Source of the DNA: Hyperoplus lanceolatus
Taxonomy: Eukaryota > Chordata > Actinopteri > Uranoscopiformes > Ammodytidae
Assembly (NCBI GenBank): GCA_026929865.2
Contig: CM049404.1
Coordinates: forward strand, 28,780,001-28,844,000
Direction: 5' to 3'
Length of the DNA stretch: 64,000 nucleotides
Shown: piece by piece, positions 52,939 to 64,000 of the stretch
How the letters are laid out: each line of letters starts with the position of its first letter
Position numbering within the stretch: position 1 is the first letter of the stretch
The notes under the pieces: generated by a model
Told to the model about the DNA's origin: nothing
Seen by the model: only the letters and a program-made list of their open reading frames with translations
Database searches by the model: none
Program-made: the position numbers and the translations under genes

Positions 52939-53764
52939 TAAGTGGATACAAAAAAAAACAGGTACGCTCCCTATGCCAGTGTTGGTAAGTACATTATTAG
53001 CTAGCTTAAAGCAACCACACAGTGTATTCAATGTTTGGGGCAAACAGACAGTCAAGAAGTCAACTTTGCACAGATGACATGAGGTGAAAATTGGCTCCTG
53101 CTTTCAGACTGAACAAAACGTTAGGCATGTTACTCAATTGTGAAATTGCTGAACAACTAGGACCATCTGGAATTTGAAAATACATATTTGGAAAAATATT
53201 ACTTTAATAACCAAACAAAACGGATAAAATATTTCATATGTGTCTCATTTAATTCTGGAGTTCTTTTCGGGCCATGGCAGTTTTTACAAAGGCATCCTAC
53301 TAGTATCCACAATGTTTTTTAGGTTGGTGCTTTTTCTGCTAAGTACATTTGCATACCCCCCAACATTTGTGAACCTCCGCAGACCCAGACAATATTCACG
53401 TTTGCCAGTTGTGTGGGTTTTGGGTGGTGCCAAGCAGCTATGACTGATTTGACCGTGACTCAAAATAAACAGGCTGTGGGCAGAAACAGCCACAAATAAT
53501 ACTCAAATCCTTTCCCAGGACAATATTTGACACATCTCAGCTCCAAGTGCACTTCTGTAATTGGTGTCTGAGGTTTTGGCAGCGTGCAGGGCTGAGAGTT
53601 TTCCAGTCATTGGCAGGTTTTGCTCTGCCAGATCCGCAGGTATCCCGAAGACTGCAGATTAGCCGTGACTGTGGGAATGGTAAGCAATGGCAGTTTGAAA
53701 CAGGAATGATTTGCTTCATATGTTAAACATGACTCTTTGCTATTTAAGTTTAAATACATATACA

Positions 53765-53813
<49 letters not shown>

Positions 53814-55171
53814 TAAATATATGTATTTTCCTCTTGTTTTTTAATTGTTTATTGTTTTGATTACATCGATTGTTATTGATTTATTTGATTATTTTGGATA
53901 GATGTTTTCATTGTGTTCTATTCTAATATTCAAAAATAAATTGTGGGTATGGTTTTCATAATACCTGCAAGCCTTTACAGGTCCCTGCCGCAACCACATG
54001 TGTACTTATATACAATTTATCACTACGTGTTTTTGTATTGTTTGCAAGTGAAATAAAATCTCAACTAAACTAGCAAAAGCATCAAGCAGCCCTTGAGCCA
54101 GAAAGCACATGTGAGTGAGTTGTAGTCTGTTCATGCTGTTGATGTCCTGAGTGTGACTGACTCATTATTCCAGTAAGGAACTTTGGAGAAGTGATCACTG
54201 GACGGCCACCACACCCTGTGTAGAGGACACAGACTGAGCTAATGCATTCAAAACACAATAAACACTCCAAAGTGCACTGTGTTTCCTCTGTCTGACTCTC
54301 TTTCATCTCTCTCCAAGGCCTCCCTATTCCAAGCCACCTTTGCTCGAATAGTTTCCTCGTACAAGGATGTTTCTCTTATTAAAATGACCACCAGATATTT
54401 GTAATGGAAAAATCCAGCGGAATAAGTTTGGTTTTTTAAACAATTCGGTCATAAGAGATGACCGGAGGAAGGGGGTAAACCCTTTTAGCAGATGGAAAAA
54501 TTTACCTTAACATTAACATAACGTAATGAGCGACTCAGAAGGGCCAGGCGTTTCCCTTCTTAAATAGCTCTTGTGAAAGTGTAGAGGAAATACTACAGAT
54601 GCACAGCTGTGATGTGATGTATTGTATACAGCTTCCATTGTAATGAGTGGTCTAAAAATATATCCACAGGAATGAACTGAGACGTGATTTAATTCGGACT
54701 CGCCCAGAGGATAAATGCAGTAATTAACTAAATTCCACCAACCAACATTTTTTTCAAATCTTAATGGAATGAAAATCTAAAAAGTGAAAATTCCAAGTGT
54801 AGTTTTCTCTAAAGGTGTTAGTCATTTGCGCATGTGCTGTTTGAATGAGTCAGACAAAAGCATTGTTGAGGCTCTAACAATTCCTGGGAAGAGCTGCTTT
54901 GAATTCTCATCTGGACTCGGTAAACACTGGCATGAGCTTGCACACACATTCCTAAAATGCCTGATATATTGGATATTTTATGTATATTTTTATGTTACTT
55001 TTATGTATCGTATTATTTTTTATGATTGCTATGGACCTATTTAAGATTGGGATATATAGGCTACTGTGATTAAACACATATGATTAATTGTGCCAATTAG
55101 TGGTCCAGCAGTAAGAAGCTACAGAAGGATACAAAAACACACACACACACACAGTCTCACTCACTCACACG

Positions 55172-55211
<40 letters not shown>

Positions 55212-56227
55212 GCAAAGTCTTTACCCAACATGGATAACTCCAGCTTGCAGCCAAAGAAAAAAATGTTGTTCTAAAATGACACCTGAAGTTCCGGCATTCC
55301 ATTGCGATGTGTGAAAATCCCACAGTGCTGCCACGGTAACACCCAGAGCAGACCATCAGGACATGGCTCCGACATAAAGGTCACCCTACTGACGTACACA
55401 AGCTTTAGGTCAATACCGTGTCCACAGTGTAAAAGGAAAAAAAGTACAAATCGTGCAGACGCCCATTCACACCTACTCATCATCATGACAGCAGATACAC
55501 TGACAGATTTACCAGCAAAGGTAGAAAAACACTGTATGCATGACATCACTTATACTGTATCAAAACCAGACAGTTGAGAACTTCGTAACCTATCTAGCTT
55601 CACAGGTCAAAGGGCATATTATGGTACTGAAAAGTGGGTGTGCACAGGTAGAAGGCAGAAACAAAAGGAGGGAGGAGAGGATCTTCTGAAGCTTTGCAGA
55701 TGGAAATGCCTAAATTAAATAAATAAAAATCCTCTAATTTGCAAAATTGTGCCAAAAAGTGTGAGATGATAGCAAGGGGGATCTCTATAGCTAGGTATCC
55801 ATCACCCTACTGATATGCGCCTTTTGAAGTATACAATCAGAAAAGTGGGATGGAAACAAGATTCTGAAAACATTTTTTTTTTTTACCAACGCCAAAGGCT
55901 GTTTTTGACGTGAAATAGACACATTTGTAAACTAAGCTCTGATGTAGTGAACATGGTGTATCAACACCAGCCAATTGAGAGCTTCATAACCTGTCCAGCT
56001 TCCTAAGTCAAAGCTCAAATTATAGTGCTGAAATGTGTACGGTAATAAACAGAGGAGGGACAGGATCTCTATGAATCATTTCCTCATCTTAGATTTATGT
56101 AAGGATGGAAATATCGGTCTCTTAGTCTGTAAGTCGGTGCAGAACTTTGGTCAAGGTTGATATATCAACAACTACTGGATGGACCGTCATGACATATTAT
56201 ATAAAATGGACTTCAAGGACAATGAGC
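52939..56227. other. intergenic with simple repeats
   Basis: No gene seen. (AT)n at 53766-53809, CA at 55137-55153, CT at 55175-55209. 55600-56227 carries two related blocks (GAGAACTTCGTAACCTATC / GAGAGCTTCATAACCTGTCC), apparently an old repeat. Confidence 0.5.
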
Positions 56228-56229
56228 TA

Positions 56230-57081
56230 CAGTCCCCTCCATAAGTATTGGAACAGTGAGGCCAATTCCTTTATTTTTGCTGTAGATTGGAAACATTTGA
56301 GTTTGACACCAAAAGATGAATATGAGACAATAGCTCAACATTTCAGCTTTCATTTCCAGGTATTCACATCTGGATCTGATACACAACTGAGAAGATATAT
56401 TTTTTTAAAAAGGAACACCACATTTTTAGGCAAGCAGAAGTATTGGAACAGATAGACTTTAAATGAATTAAAGTGAATAAACCATAATATTTTGTCGCAA
56501 ATACTTTGCTTGCAATAACCGCATCAAGCCTGTGACCCATTGACATCACAAAACGTTTGCATTCTTCTTTTGTGGTGCTTTTCCAGGCTTTCACCGCAGC
56601 CTCATTCAGTTGCTGTTTGTTTTGGGGGGTTATTCCCTTCGGTCTCATCTTTATCAGGTAAAATGCATGCTCTATAGCGTTTAAGTCTGGAGATTGACTT
56701 GGCCAGTCTAAAACCTTCCATTTCTTGCCCCTGATGAACTCCTTTGTTGTTTTCGCAGTTTTTTGGGATCATTATCTTGCTGCATGATGGAGCATCTTCC
56801 AATCAGTTTGGTTGCATATTTCTTTAAATTGGCAGACCGAATGTTTCTGTAGACTTCAAAGTTAATTTTGCTGCTGCTCGCCTAAAAATGTGGTGTTCCT
56901 TTACAAATAATTATATCTTCTCAGTTGTGTATAGAATCCAGATGTGAATACCTGGACATTAAAGCTGAAATGTTGAGCTATTGTCTCATATTCATCTTTT
57001 GGTGTCAAACCCAAATGTTTCCAGTCTACAGCAAAAATAAGGGAATTGGCCTCACTGTTCCGATACTTATGGAGGGGACTG
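56230..57081. mobile_element. internally deleted Tc1/mariner-like element
   Basis: 852 bp with long inverted ends starting CAGTCCCCTCCATAAGTATT, flanked by TA (56228-56229 and 57082-57083). The minus strand between about 56464 and 56760 carries the C-terminal part of a Tc1 transposase (WPSQSPDLN-type motif, IEHAFYLIKMRPKG, MSMGHRLDAVIASKVFATKY). The rest is deleted. It sits inside the dispersed repeat at 57085-57460. Confidence 0.88.
56464..56760 (-). pseudogene. Tc1 transposase C-terminal remnant
   Basis: Encodes the last third of a Tc1-like transposase with the final catalytic Glu region (PDLNAIEH) and the tail QLNEAAVKAWKSTTKEECKR. The N-terminal DNA-binding and first two Asp regions are absent, and the frame breaks near 56660. 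Confidence 0.75.
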
Positions 57082-57084
57082 TAT

Positions 57085-57460
57085 TACTAAAGATGACATC
57101 ATCCACCACTGCCTCAAGTCTTTCCACAATATCAAGTGATGAGGTGAAGATTATTGTAAATTACTTCTTCTTCGTCTTCCAACAGGTGCATTTCCCCAGG
57201 ACGCCCACTATGTATAAAAATGTGTAAGGGCCTTTATGTTAATCCATTCTTTGCTATTGTAGAAACATGGTGATGCAACATGGCGGCCTAAGAAGATATA
57301 AAGTGCTCATTCTAAGGTTATAAAAGAAACAACAACTTTTATTTTCATGAATTAAAACATACTTACGACTACTATATTCCATTTCTACCAAGCCTGTTCT
57401 AAAATTCAAAAACGCCGATTCCCTTTCTGCACTGCACCTTTAAATTGTAATAAATCCCCC
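57085..57460. repeat. dispersed repeat, related to 38960-39240 and 27320-27525
   Basis: 57086-57212 matches 39099-39241 (ACTAAAGATGGCATCATCCA, TCAAATGATGAGGTGAAG, TTCTTCGTCTTCCAACAGGT). 57250-57460 matches 27320-27525 and ends CTGCACTGCACCTTTA. The two halves look like parts of one long family. Confidence 0.7.
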
Positions 57461-57979
57461 CTGACTTTGGCTGTAATATTGGGCTGCACAAAAAACCTTG
57501 ACATTGCATTTTGCATCCACTCTGTTATGTAAACTTTCTTCGGCCGGGTTCGGGAAGTGTTTGTGGAGATTGCAGCAACACACAGTGGAAATAGCCTCCT
57601 GCATTCGTCGACACACCTAAACCAACAAAACATCAATTTCAAGCCTCAGTTACTAAAAATAAAACGAGAACAAATAAATAAGGGACAAGGACTCGATTCA
57701 TGGAGGCCACCACCACTTCCTAAGCACGGTAGACAGTGTCAATATTTTTAGCCGAAATTGTGAACTAAGTTCAGTTGGAGGGAAGATATATATTCTGCAG
57801 ACAGCTGGAGACGTCTGAAACACAGGAAGCCCACTCAGGACTTTTTTGATAGCTCCTGCTGGTGAACTTAATGAAGTTATTACGGACACATTTACACAGT
57901 AACTGGACAGGGGCGTAGTAGCACAAAAATCTGCGCCCCAAACATAACTAGTCTATGTGTACCCCTGTATTTCTCTCTT
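57461..57979. other. intergenic, no gene seen
   Basis: No supported coding frame. Confidence 0.5.
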
Positions 57980-58301
57980 AAAGGTGCCGTCAGTGATTCT
58001 GGAGAATGCTTGCTGTCAAAATCACTTTTTGATCAAATCAGTGAATATCTCCTCATGAACAACTACCTGTCCTCTGTGTGCACTGAAAAAAATAGTCCAG
58101 TGTTAATACCATAGGGTTAATACACACCCTAGGTTCTGTAAAGGAGCATTCATGTTTACAGAGCCTAGGCTGTGTATCAACACTTTTTTTTCAGCACACA
58201 CACAGTACAGACAGGTTACAGCTGCTGAGGAGATATTCACTGATTTTATCAAAAAGTAATTTTTACAACATGCATTCTCCAGAATCGCTGACTTTACCTT
58301 T
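57980..58301. mobile_element. nested MITEs
   Basis: Outer arms of about 105 bp (AAAGGTGCCGTCAGTGATTC ... GAATCGCTGACTTTACCTTT) are inverted repeats. Between them at about 58079-58197 is a second inverted repeat (CACTGAAAAAAATAGTCCAG ... TTTTTTTTCAGCAC, inner CACCCTAGGTTCTGTAAA / TTTACAGAGCCTAGGCTGTG). One MITE appears to sit in the loop of another. Confidence 0.75.
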
Positions 58302-58595
58302 GATCACTTGTTGCATTTTGATGAACCTTTTGTAAAACCAGGCCAGCTTTCCCATTTTTAAATACTCATTTTATTTTTGCTGGAGTAACACTTCTATATA
58401 TAAGTAATGTATTCATCTTTCACAGACTGAGTGCCCTTCTGCTCCTGTAAGACCGTGAGGAGGGATAATAGATCAAAGAGCACTTTGAACTTGCTCTTGA
58501 AGCAGCTTAACCTGAGGCTTACTTAACAGGGTCAAAGAGACCTCTAGTGGCCAGAAGAGGAACAGCGTTTTATTTATTTAATCATAGCTGCCTGC

Positions 58596-58744
58596 TTTTT
58601 TTTAAGATTATGTTTTGGCATTTTTGCTTTATTTGACAGTGCGGAGAGACAGAGATTAAATGGGGCAAAGAGGGGAATGACATGCAGGGAACGACCCGGG
58701 CTAGATTCTAACCCGGGTCAGCTGTGAAGAGGACTGAGCCTCAT

Positions 58745-58795
<51 letters not shown>

Positions 58796-58820
58796 AACCA
58801 CTACACTATGAGCGCCTCCC
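58596..58820 (-). mobile_element. tRNA-derived SINE with a CA array in its head
   Basis: On the minus strand: head GGGAGGCGCTCATAGTGTAG, then a CA/GT run (58750-58792), a B-box-like ACCCGGGTTAGAATCTAGCC, GTTCCCTGCATGTCATTCCC and the tail AATAAAGC...AAAATGCCAAAACATAATC. Same family as 6723-6905. Confidence 0.82.
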
Positions 58821-61737
58821 TTAAACTACAAAATACATGTAATTCAATTCTCCCTAACACTGTACATATTATTTGTCCTTATAGCATACCCAAATGATGC
58901 TGTACTTTAACATTAACTTATTATCCGATATTTTGACATCATGGCCTAAAAGCATTTAGTGACAATTAGAAATATGGTTTGGGCTGAATATGGGGATAAA
59001 ATAAAAACACTTGAGTATCATATTATAAAGATACTTTGTGAATATGCATCACCATATTCGGATATTAACAAAACGGTATTTATGTTATAAGCATGTACTG
59101 TAGGGAGGGGGCTAACATGGCTTGCCTTGTGTAAAAACAGATCTTTGGGGAATACTGTGAAATCAAAAACAAGCCAATTAAAAAAGACACTTTACCTCCT
59201 CTGTCTCTATGACACAGACCTATGCCACGCTGCTCTGATGTGACAGAGGTTGAAAAGCTTCGGTGCCATGTCTGAAAAGCACAAAGAATTCAATGGTTTG
59301 CTTGTAGATCAAAGGACAGGTAGACCAATGCTGCTTTGATATGATCTAGGATGAAAAGAAAAAAGTGTGTTATTGCTTACAGGGAGTGAAGCTACAGGCC
59401 TTATACATGACAGGAGAAAAAAATAAGAAAAAAAATTAATAATAAAAAAATAAAAATTATTAAAAATAATAAGAATAATGAGAAAGAAAGAAAAAATACA
59501 TCAAGAATAAAATAAATAAAATTTAAATAAATTAACACTATATGTCAGGAGAGGAGAGATGGGAGGATTGAGGAATAGTCTCTGTCTGTTTTTACATCAG
59601 ACAGCTTAAACCCTGTTCCAGACACTTGCAGCAGTGCCTAAAAATGTATTTTTGTTGCCCATGGAAACCGTGTTGAATAACTCAAATGTATTGGTTAAAT
59701 AACCTGCATTTTTTTAAAGAATTTTGAAGGCACAGTTAAGGTGGAAATTACAGCTCCAAAGTTGGATCTTGACGGTGTAGTTTTGTTCCATGTGGAGTTT
59801 TTGAAACATAACTTCAAGGGCGAAATGTTTGTCCAAGCTGGTGTGTTGCTTTTGGGCTGAGGCTGTTTTAAATGGTTTGGCCTTTTCCCTCTTAACGTCA
59901 AAAGTAATTATTTAGTTAGGTTATGTTTGAGTGCCATCTGCTGGACATTTTCATAGCAACCAAAATCAACAACTGTAGGTTTTTTTTTTCCTTTTTACAG
60001 TTTTTCTCTATTGCTTAGACACAGTTAATAAAACTGGGATACACATGATTTTCATTATCACCTTCTTAACACAGCAAGTTCTTATTTTACAAATGTATTA
60101 ACACAGGCTCATTTGATTCACTCATTTTCCAGAATCTTTTTTCTGAACAGTGAACACAGATCCCATTGAAAGACATTACACTGGTTTGGATTAACTGTGT
60201 TGAACTAAAGGAAAACATATTCACAGCAAATTTGAGTTATCATGAATCCCATGAATGCACCTTTTTGAAACTGCTACACACAAATGTTCAACCAGCCATC
60301 AATCCTTGTGACACTCCTGTGCTGCTATTTACAAGCACATGGATCAAAGAGGGTCGTAAGAAGTTGTTTTTCTAGATTTACACCAAAAATTCTAATTTGC
60401 ATTCCTTTATATTTAGTTGATATATATATATATGTGCAGTTCAAAAGCTGGGCTATAATGAATAATTTGAACATCTGCACAACAAATACAATGATTGCAT
60501 GAAAACTCTCTAAAACCATTTTAAAAACAAAACAAAAAAACAGGGCATTTTCTATAAAAGCAGGTGTATTCAGGTGCAGAGTGCTGTATGATTTGTTGTC
60601 TTTAGTAAATCATCTTTTGGGAGAATAATACAATGGAATGCTGTGTTTGTCCATGAGCTACAGGCCTGATGAAAAGTTTTGTCCTTGACCAGAATCTCTC
60701 CTGAATTCCTCCTCTGCCATCGTGTCCAGACATTTCTCAGGCTTTGACAGATTGAAAAAGCCGTGTAGTGATTTTGTAGACTGGGGACTCACAGACATTA
60801 ACCACTGACTGACCCAACTGTCAAATCTTCTCAATTTTCATGACACTTTTGACACAAGCCTCAAAATGCCTGACAGGTCATTTCGTGTGATTTTCAGGAC
60901 TTTAACTTTGCAGACACAACTTTCTTCCTAGTGACTTTCAAAAGTTTGTATAAGAAAGTTTCTCTTAGGCATTTTTTTAACACCATCAAAGGCAGATCTT
61001 AAACCAGTAGTATGGCAATTTGGGAACTGTTCTTGTTTGCTTTCTGAGCATAACATAGTGGAGACTATGCGCTATAGACTGTGTTCAAAAGATAACAAAA
61101 ACTATGCGCCAACGCCCCTAAAGCTCAGTAATTTAATCATTATCTCTACAAAGACTAAAGTATGACAAGTATCCAGGCAGTCGCTGTACACACCAAGAGA
61201 TGGCCCCACACAATACCACAACTTTTGTTGTAACAAGAATTATTTTGAATGTTGAAAAAAACCAAGTTAAAATGTGCTACTTAGTGACCTTAAGAGATTT
61301 CATTTCTGGATTTGTTGGACAGTCAGAATAGCTGTTTCCACATTCTGCATGCCAATAGAAAAAGAGTAAGTGTATTTTTCCCAAAACTAACAAACAGTGT
61401 ATGACAAATATGTTCTTGTGCCTCCAACCTGGTGGCAACAGTTTCCTGTTTCAAACAAGAAATAACCTTGCACTAAACCACAACTTCCACATTTTCGTTT
61501 TTGTATGGAATAAAAAGGTTATAATGTATTAGTTAGTGAACTTTACAAATGTATTGTATCTCTGTAAGGTCAAGATAAACATGTCCCCCTGTTTCTATGC
61601 TAAGACAGTGGCTTTCTATCAACCTTCTTATGATCTATATCAGCAAGAACAAATCCCAAACTATTCCTTTACTTTTACAGCATAGTGATGTGTTTAGTGT
61701 ATGTGTACAGTGTATGACAATAGTATGCTTTCAATAT
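58821..61737. other. intergenic, no gene seen
   Basis: A/T-rich low complexity at 59410-59535, (TA)n near 60420-60432. No coding frame supported. Confidence 0.5.
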
Positions 61738-62045
61738 GGTGGCAGGATTTTCCAGTTTCAACATGACAGAAGCCCCTGTGCACAAGGCAAAGTCCATATA
61801 TTCATGGTTTTCTGAGTTATGTAAGAATTGGCCTTCGCCATACCTTGACCTCAACCCAACTGAACACCTTTTGGATAACTGGAAAAACCTACTGGCAGTT
61901 TGAATGGCTTAATCTACTCTCGAGGCTCAAAAACAAATTAAAACCCTGCGTTTGGCTTGTGTAACAATCTTTCCAGAGAAGTGCAGGCTGTCAGAGCAGA
62001 GTATACATGGCCAGGGTGTTGGATAAGACGTTTAACAATGCACAA
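61738..62045 (+). pseudogene. decayed Tc1-type transposase fragment
   Basis: Frames on the plus strand read FQFQHDRSPCAQGKVH (second-Asp region) and, after stops and a shift, WPSPYLDLNPTEHLLDNW (final-Glu region), then text resembling the C-terminal tail. The order and spacing fit a Tc1/mariner DDE domain. It is heavily mutated, and no inverted ends were found. Confidence 0.55.
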
Positions 62046-62359
62046 ATGGGTGTAAGCGATACTTTTAGTACTTTGAGTCTGAAAGTGTATTCTCACATCG
62101 CGTTGTCAATGTACTTAGTCCAGGCTAGAGTTTACTCAAAGGACACTTTCTCACCGAAGGTTAGAAGAGGAGATGGATAGCACTCTCATGTCTAGTGTAC
62201 ACTAAATAAATAGGAAACTACAGCCAACAGAGGTTAGCTTAGCAATGCATATAGTATGAATACTTGGGAATAAGCTAGGCAAAGTGGGTCAGCAATTAAA
62301 TGGCTTCACACTTTACATTTATTGGTGTTTATTGTGACCTTGGATGGCACTGACTGTAG

Positions 62360-62488
<129 letters not shown>

Positions 62489-62536
62489 GAAACATCTTAC
62501 TTCTTGCCAATATAATTCTTGACCTGATGACTTCAT

Positions 62537-62537
<1 letters not shown>

Positions 62538-62593
<56 letters not shown>
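62538..62593. repeat. (CA)n microsatellite
   Basis: About 56 bp of CA dinucleotides. Confidence 0.96.
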
Positions 62594-62594
<1 letters not shown>

Positions 62595-62899
62595 CCTCCC
62601 TCATCCTTGTTAATGTGACTTACCCCGGAATTACACTGGTTGCACGTGCGTTGTCCAACGGTTTTGCTCCGTGTACCCACGTCCGTTTTCAAAGCAGGCA
62701 CGGCCAGCTCCGCTGAACAGCTGGAGTCGCGATACCGTGAAGTTCCCGCGGTAATAAAATAGACGGGTGATCGCTCTTGATGATATTATTTATTTTATTT
62801 TCCTTTATTTAACCTCGAAAGATCAATTGAGGTGTGACACTCTTTTACAATGACGTCGAGAATACAGATACACAATATACAATGAGAATACATAACAAG

Positions 62900-62902
<3 letters not shown>

Positions 62903-62972
<70 letters not shown>

Positions 62973-62987
62973 CAACAACAACAACAA
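62903..62987. repeat. (CA)n(CAA)n microsatellite
   Basis: About 68 bp of CA followed by six AAC units. Confidence 0.96.
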
Positions 62988-63026
62988 TTTAAAACATTCA
63001 AATAAATTGAATGAAAGAGACATAGC

Positions 63027-63640
63027 CTAATTAAAACAGTTACAAGTGTAGAGGGGCTGATTCAAAATAATAATTTTAAATTGGTTAACAGTTATGAGTG
63101 TATTTATTTTAATCGTATGTTGAAGGCTGTTCCAGGAGTCAGGGGCACTATGGCTAAAAGCGGTTTTACCAAGCTCAGACCGGGCGTATGGAACATATAA
63201 CATGAGCATGTCAGTTGAGCGGGTTTGATAAAGCCCATCTGAAATAAGCAGCATTTCTGTCAAATAGAGTGGTAGCTTTCCAGTCAGAGCTTTATATATA
63301 AAAATATGCCAATGTGCATCACGTCTCTCCTTAAGGGAGGACCACCCAACCTTTTCATATAAAATACAATGGTGTGTATCATAGGCATCTCCTGTAATGA
63401 ATCTCAAAGCAGAGTGATATACAGAGTCTAGAAGTTTAAGACATGAATGAGATGCATGCCGATAAACCACATCACCGTAATCAAGGACAGACATAAAAAC
63501 TGCCTCAATATTCCTTTTCCTGCTGAACAACGGGAAGGTGGCTGTATTCCTATAAAAATATCCAATCTTTTGTCGCAGACGACAGACAAGATTTTTTATG
63601 TGAAATGTAGAATCATGATATGATTCTATATGTGGTATTT
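63027..63640 (-). pseudogene. LINE reverse transcriptase C-terminal fragment
   Basis: On the minus strand the frame reads KNLVCRLRQKIGYFYRN, then FSRKRNIEAVFMSVLDYGDVVY, then FITGDAYDTHHCILYEKVGW, SLKERRDAHWHIFIYKALTG and SELGKTAFSHSAPDSWNSLQ before the stop at 63027. This is the C-terminal region downstream of the YADD palm in a fish LINE family different from that at 21974-23956. Upstream parts are missing. Confidence 0.8.
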
Positions 63641-64000
63641 ACACAACAACAAACTCACGGAAGGTTATTTTTCACATCCGAACGAGTGAAAGAACAGTGG
63701 ACATGCTCGTATGTGTCTCTGTTTTGAGATTGTTACCTGCAGTGAACACCGAGTGTCTTATTTTGAAAATTAACCGGAGGTTTTATTGTTTTGTCTGCGT
63801 CTGTGTTGCTGACTCTCAATGTGTTCTATGCTAAATTGATGCGGTGAGCTCCGGCCTCCAGCAAAAATAGAAGCAGTGCGTATTTCACCGGACAGCTGGA
63901 GCAGCAGCGGAGCAGAGAGACGGTGCAGCGGAGCTAGTGGACACTCACGTACTTACTGAAGTAAAAACAAACCTGACAGCTCCGATGCCGTGCTGGAGCG
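63641..64000. other. GC-richer sequence at window edge
   Basis: No gene can be assigned. Text such as CCGGACAGCTGGAGCAGCAG echoes CCGCTGAACAGCTGGAGTCG at 62711-62730, so both may belong to one repeat that continues outside the window. Confidence 0.35.

Overview
The window reads as gene-poor vertebrate DNA from a bony fish, most likely a percomorph (perch-like) teleost. Evidence: intron-containing genes, long CA/GT, GATA and ATCT microsatellites, tRNA-derived SINEs with a 'TCTCTGCATG...AATAAAG' tail, many Tc1, hAT and piggyBac-like DNA transposons, and dispersed repeats with GCTAGC-rich text that I associate with percomorph genomes. Species is not assigned. No CRISPR arrays, operons or bacterial-style genes were seen.

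Layout. 1-7.6 kb is intergenic, with SINEs and older repeats. 7.65-10.1 kb holds a single-coding-exon UDP-glucuronosyltransferase (UGT5-like), + strand. 10.3-30.5 kb is a tandem cluster of single-exon P2Y1-like nucleotide GPCRs: a relic (about 10.3-10.9 kb, -), intact copy A (12.7-13.7, -), a copy split by a Tc1 element (15.3-17.9, -), intact copies D (19.4-20.4, -), E (25.4-26.3, +, inverted) and F (29.4-30.4, -), plus two orphan leader blocks (21.4 and 24.2 kb) without a receptor body. A 5'-truncated LINE, a THAP-domain relic and a hAT element lie between them. 31-33 kb is a TTAA-flanked piggyBac-like element carrying a 1.1 kb minisatellite. 33.6-35.7 kb is a LINE remnant with an intact ORF1 but no reverse transcriptase. 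38.5-46.7 kb holds a five-exon CCN-family gene (CCN5/WISP2-like) on the - strand, with signal peptide, IGFBP, VWC, TSP1 and cystine-knot modules, and a dead partial copy of its IGFBP exon in an intron. 46.9-64 kb has no gene I can support; it holds SINEs, MITEs, two Tc1-type relics, satellites and a LINE 3' fragment at the right edge.

The genes do not form one pathway. UGT conjugates small lipophilic compounds in the ER, the P2Y-like receptors would sense extracellular nucleotides at the plasma membrane, and the CCN protein is secreted matrix. The main interest is in receptor-cluster evolution: gene conversion, a Tc1 insertion that splits an otherwise open receptor, orphan leaders, and a conserved ETS-like site about 100 bp upstream of most starts.
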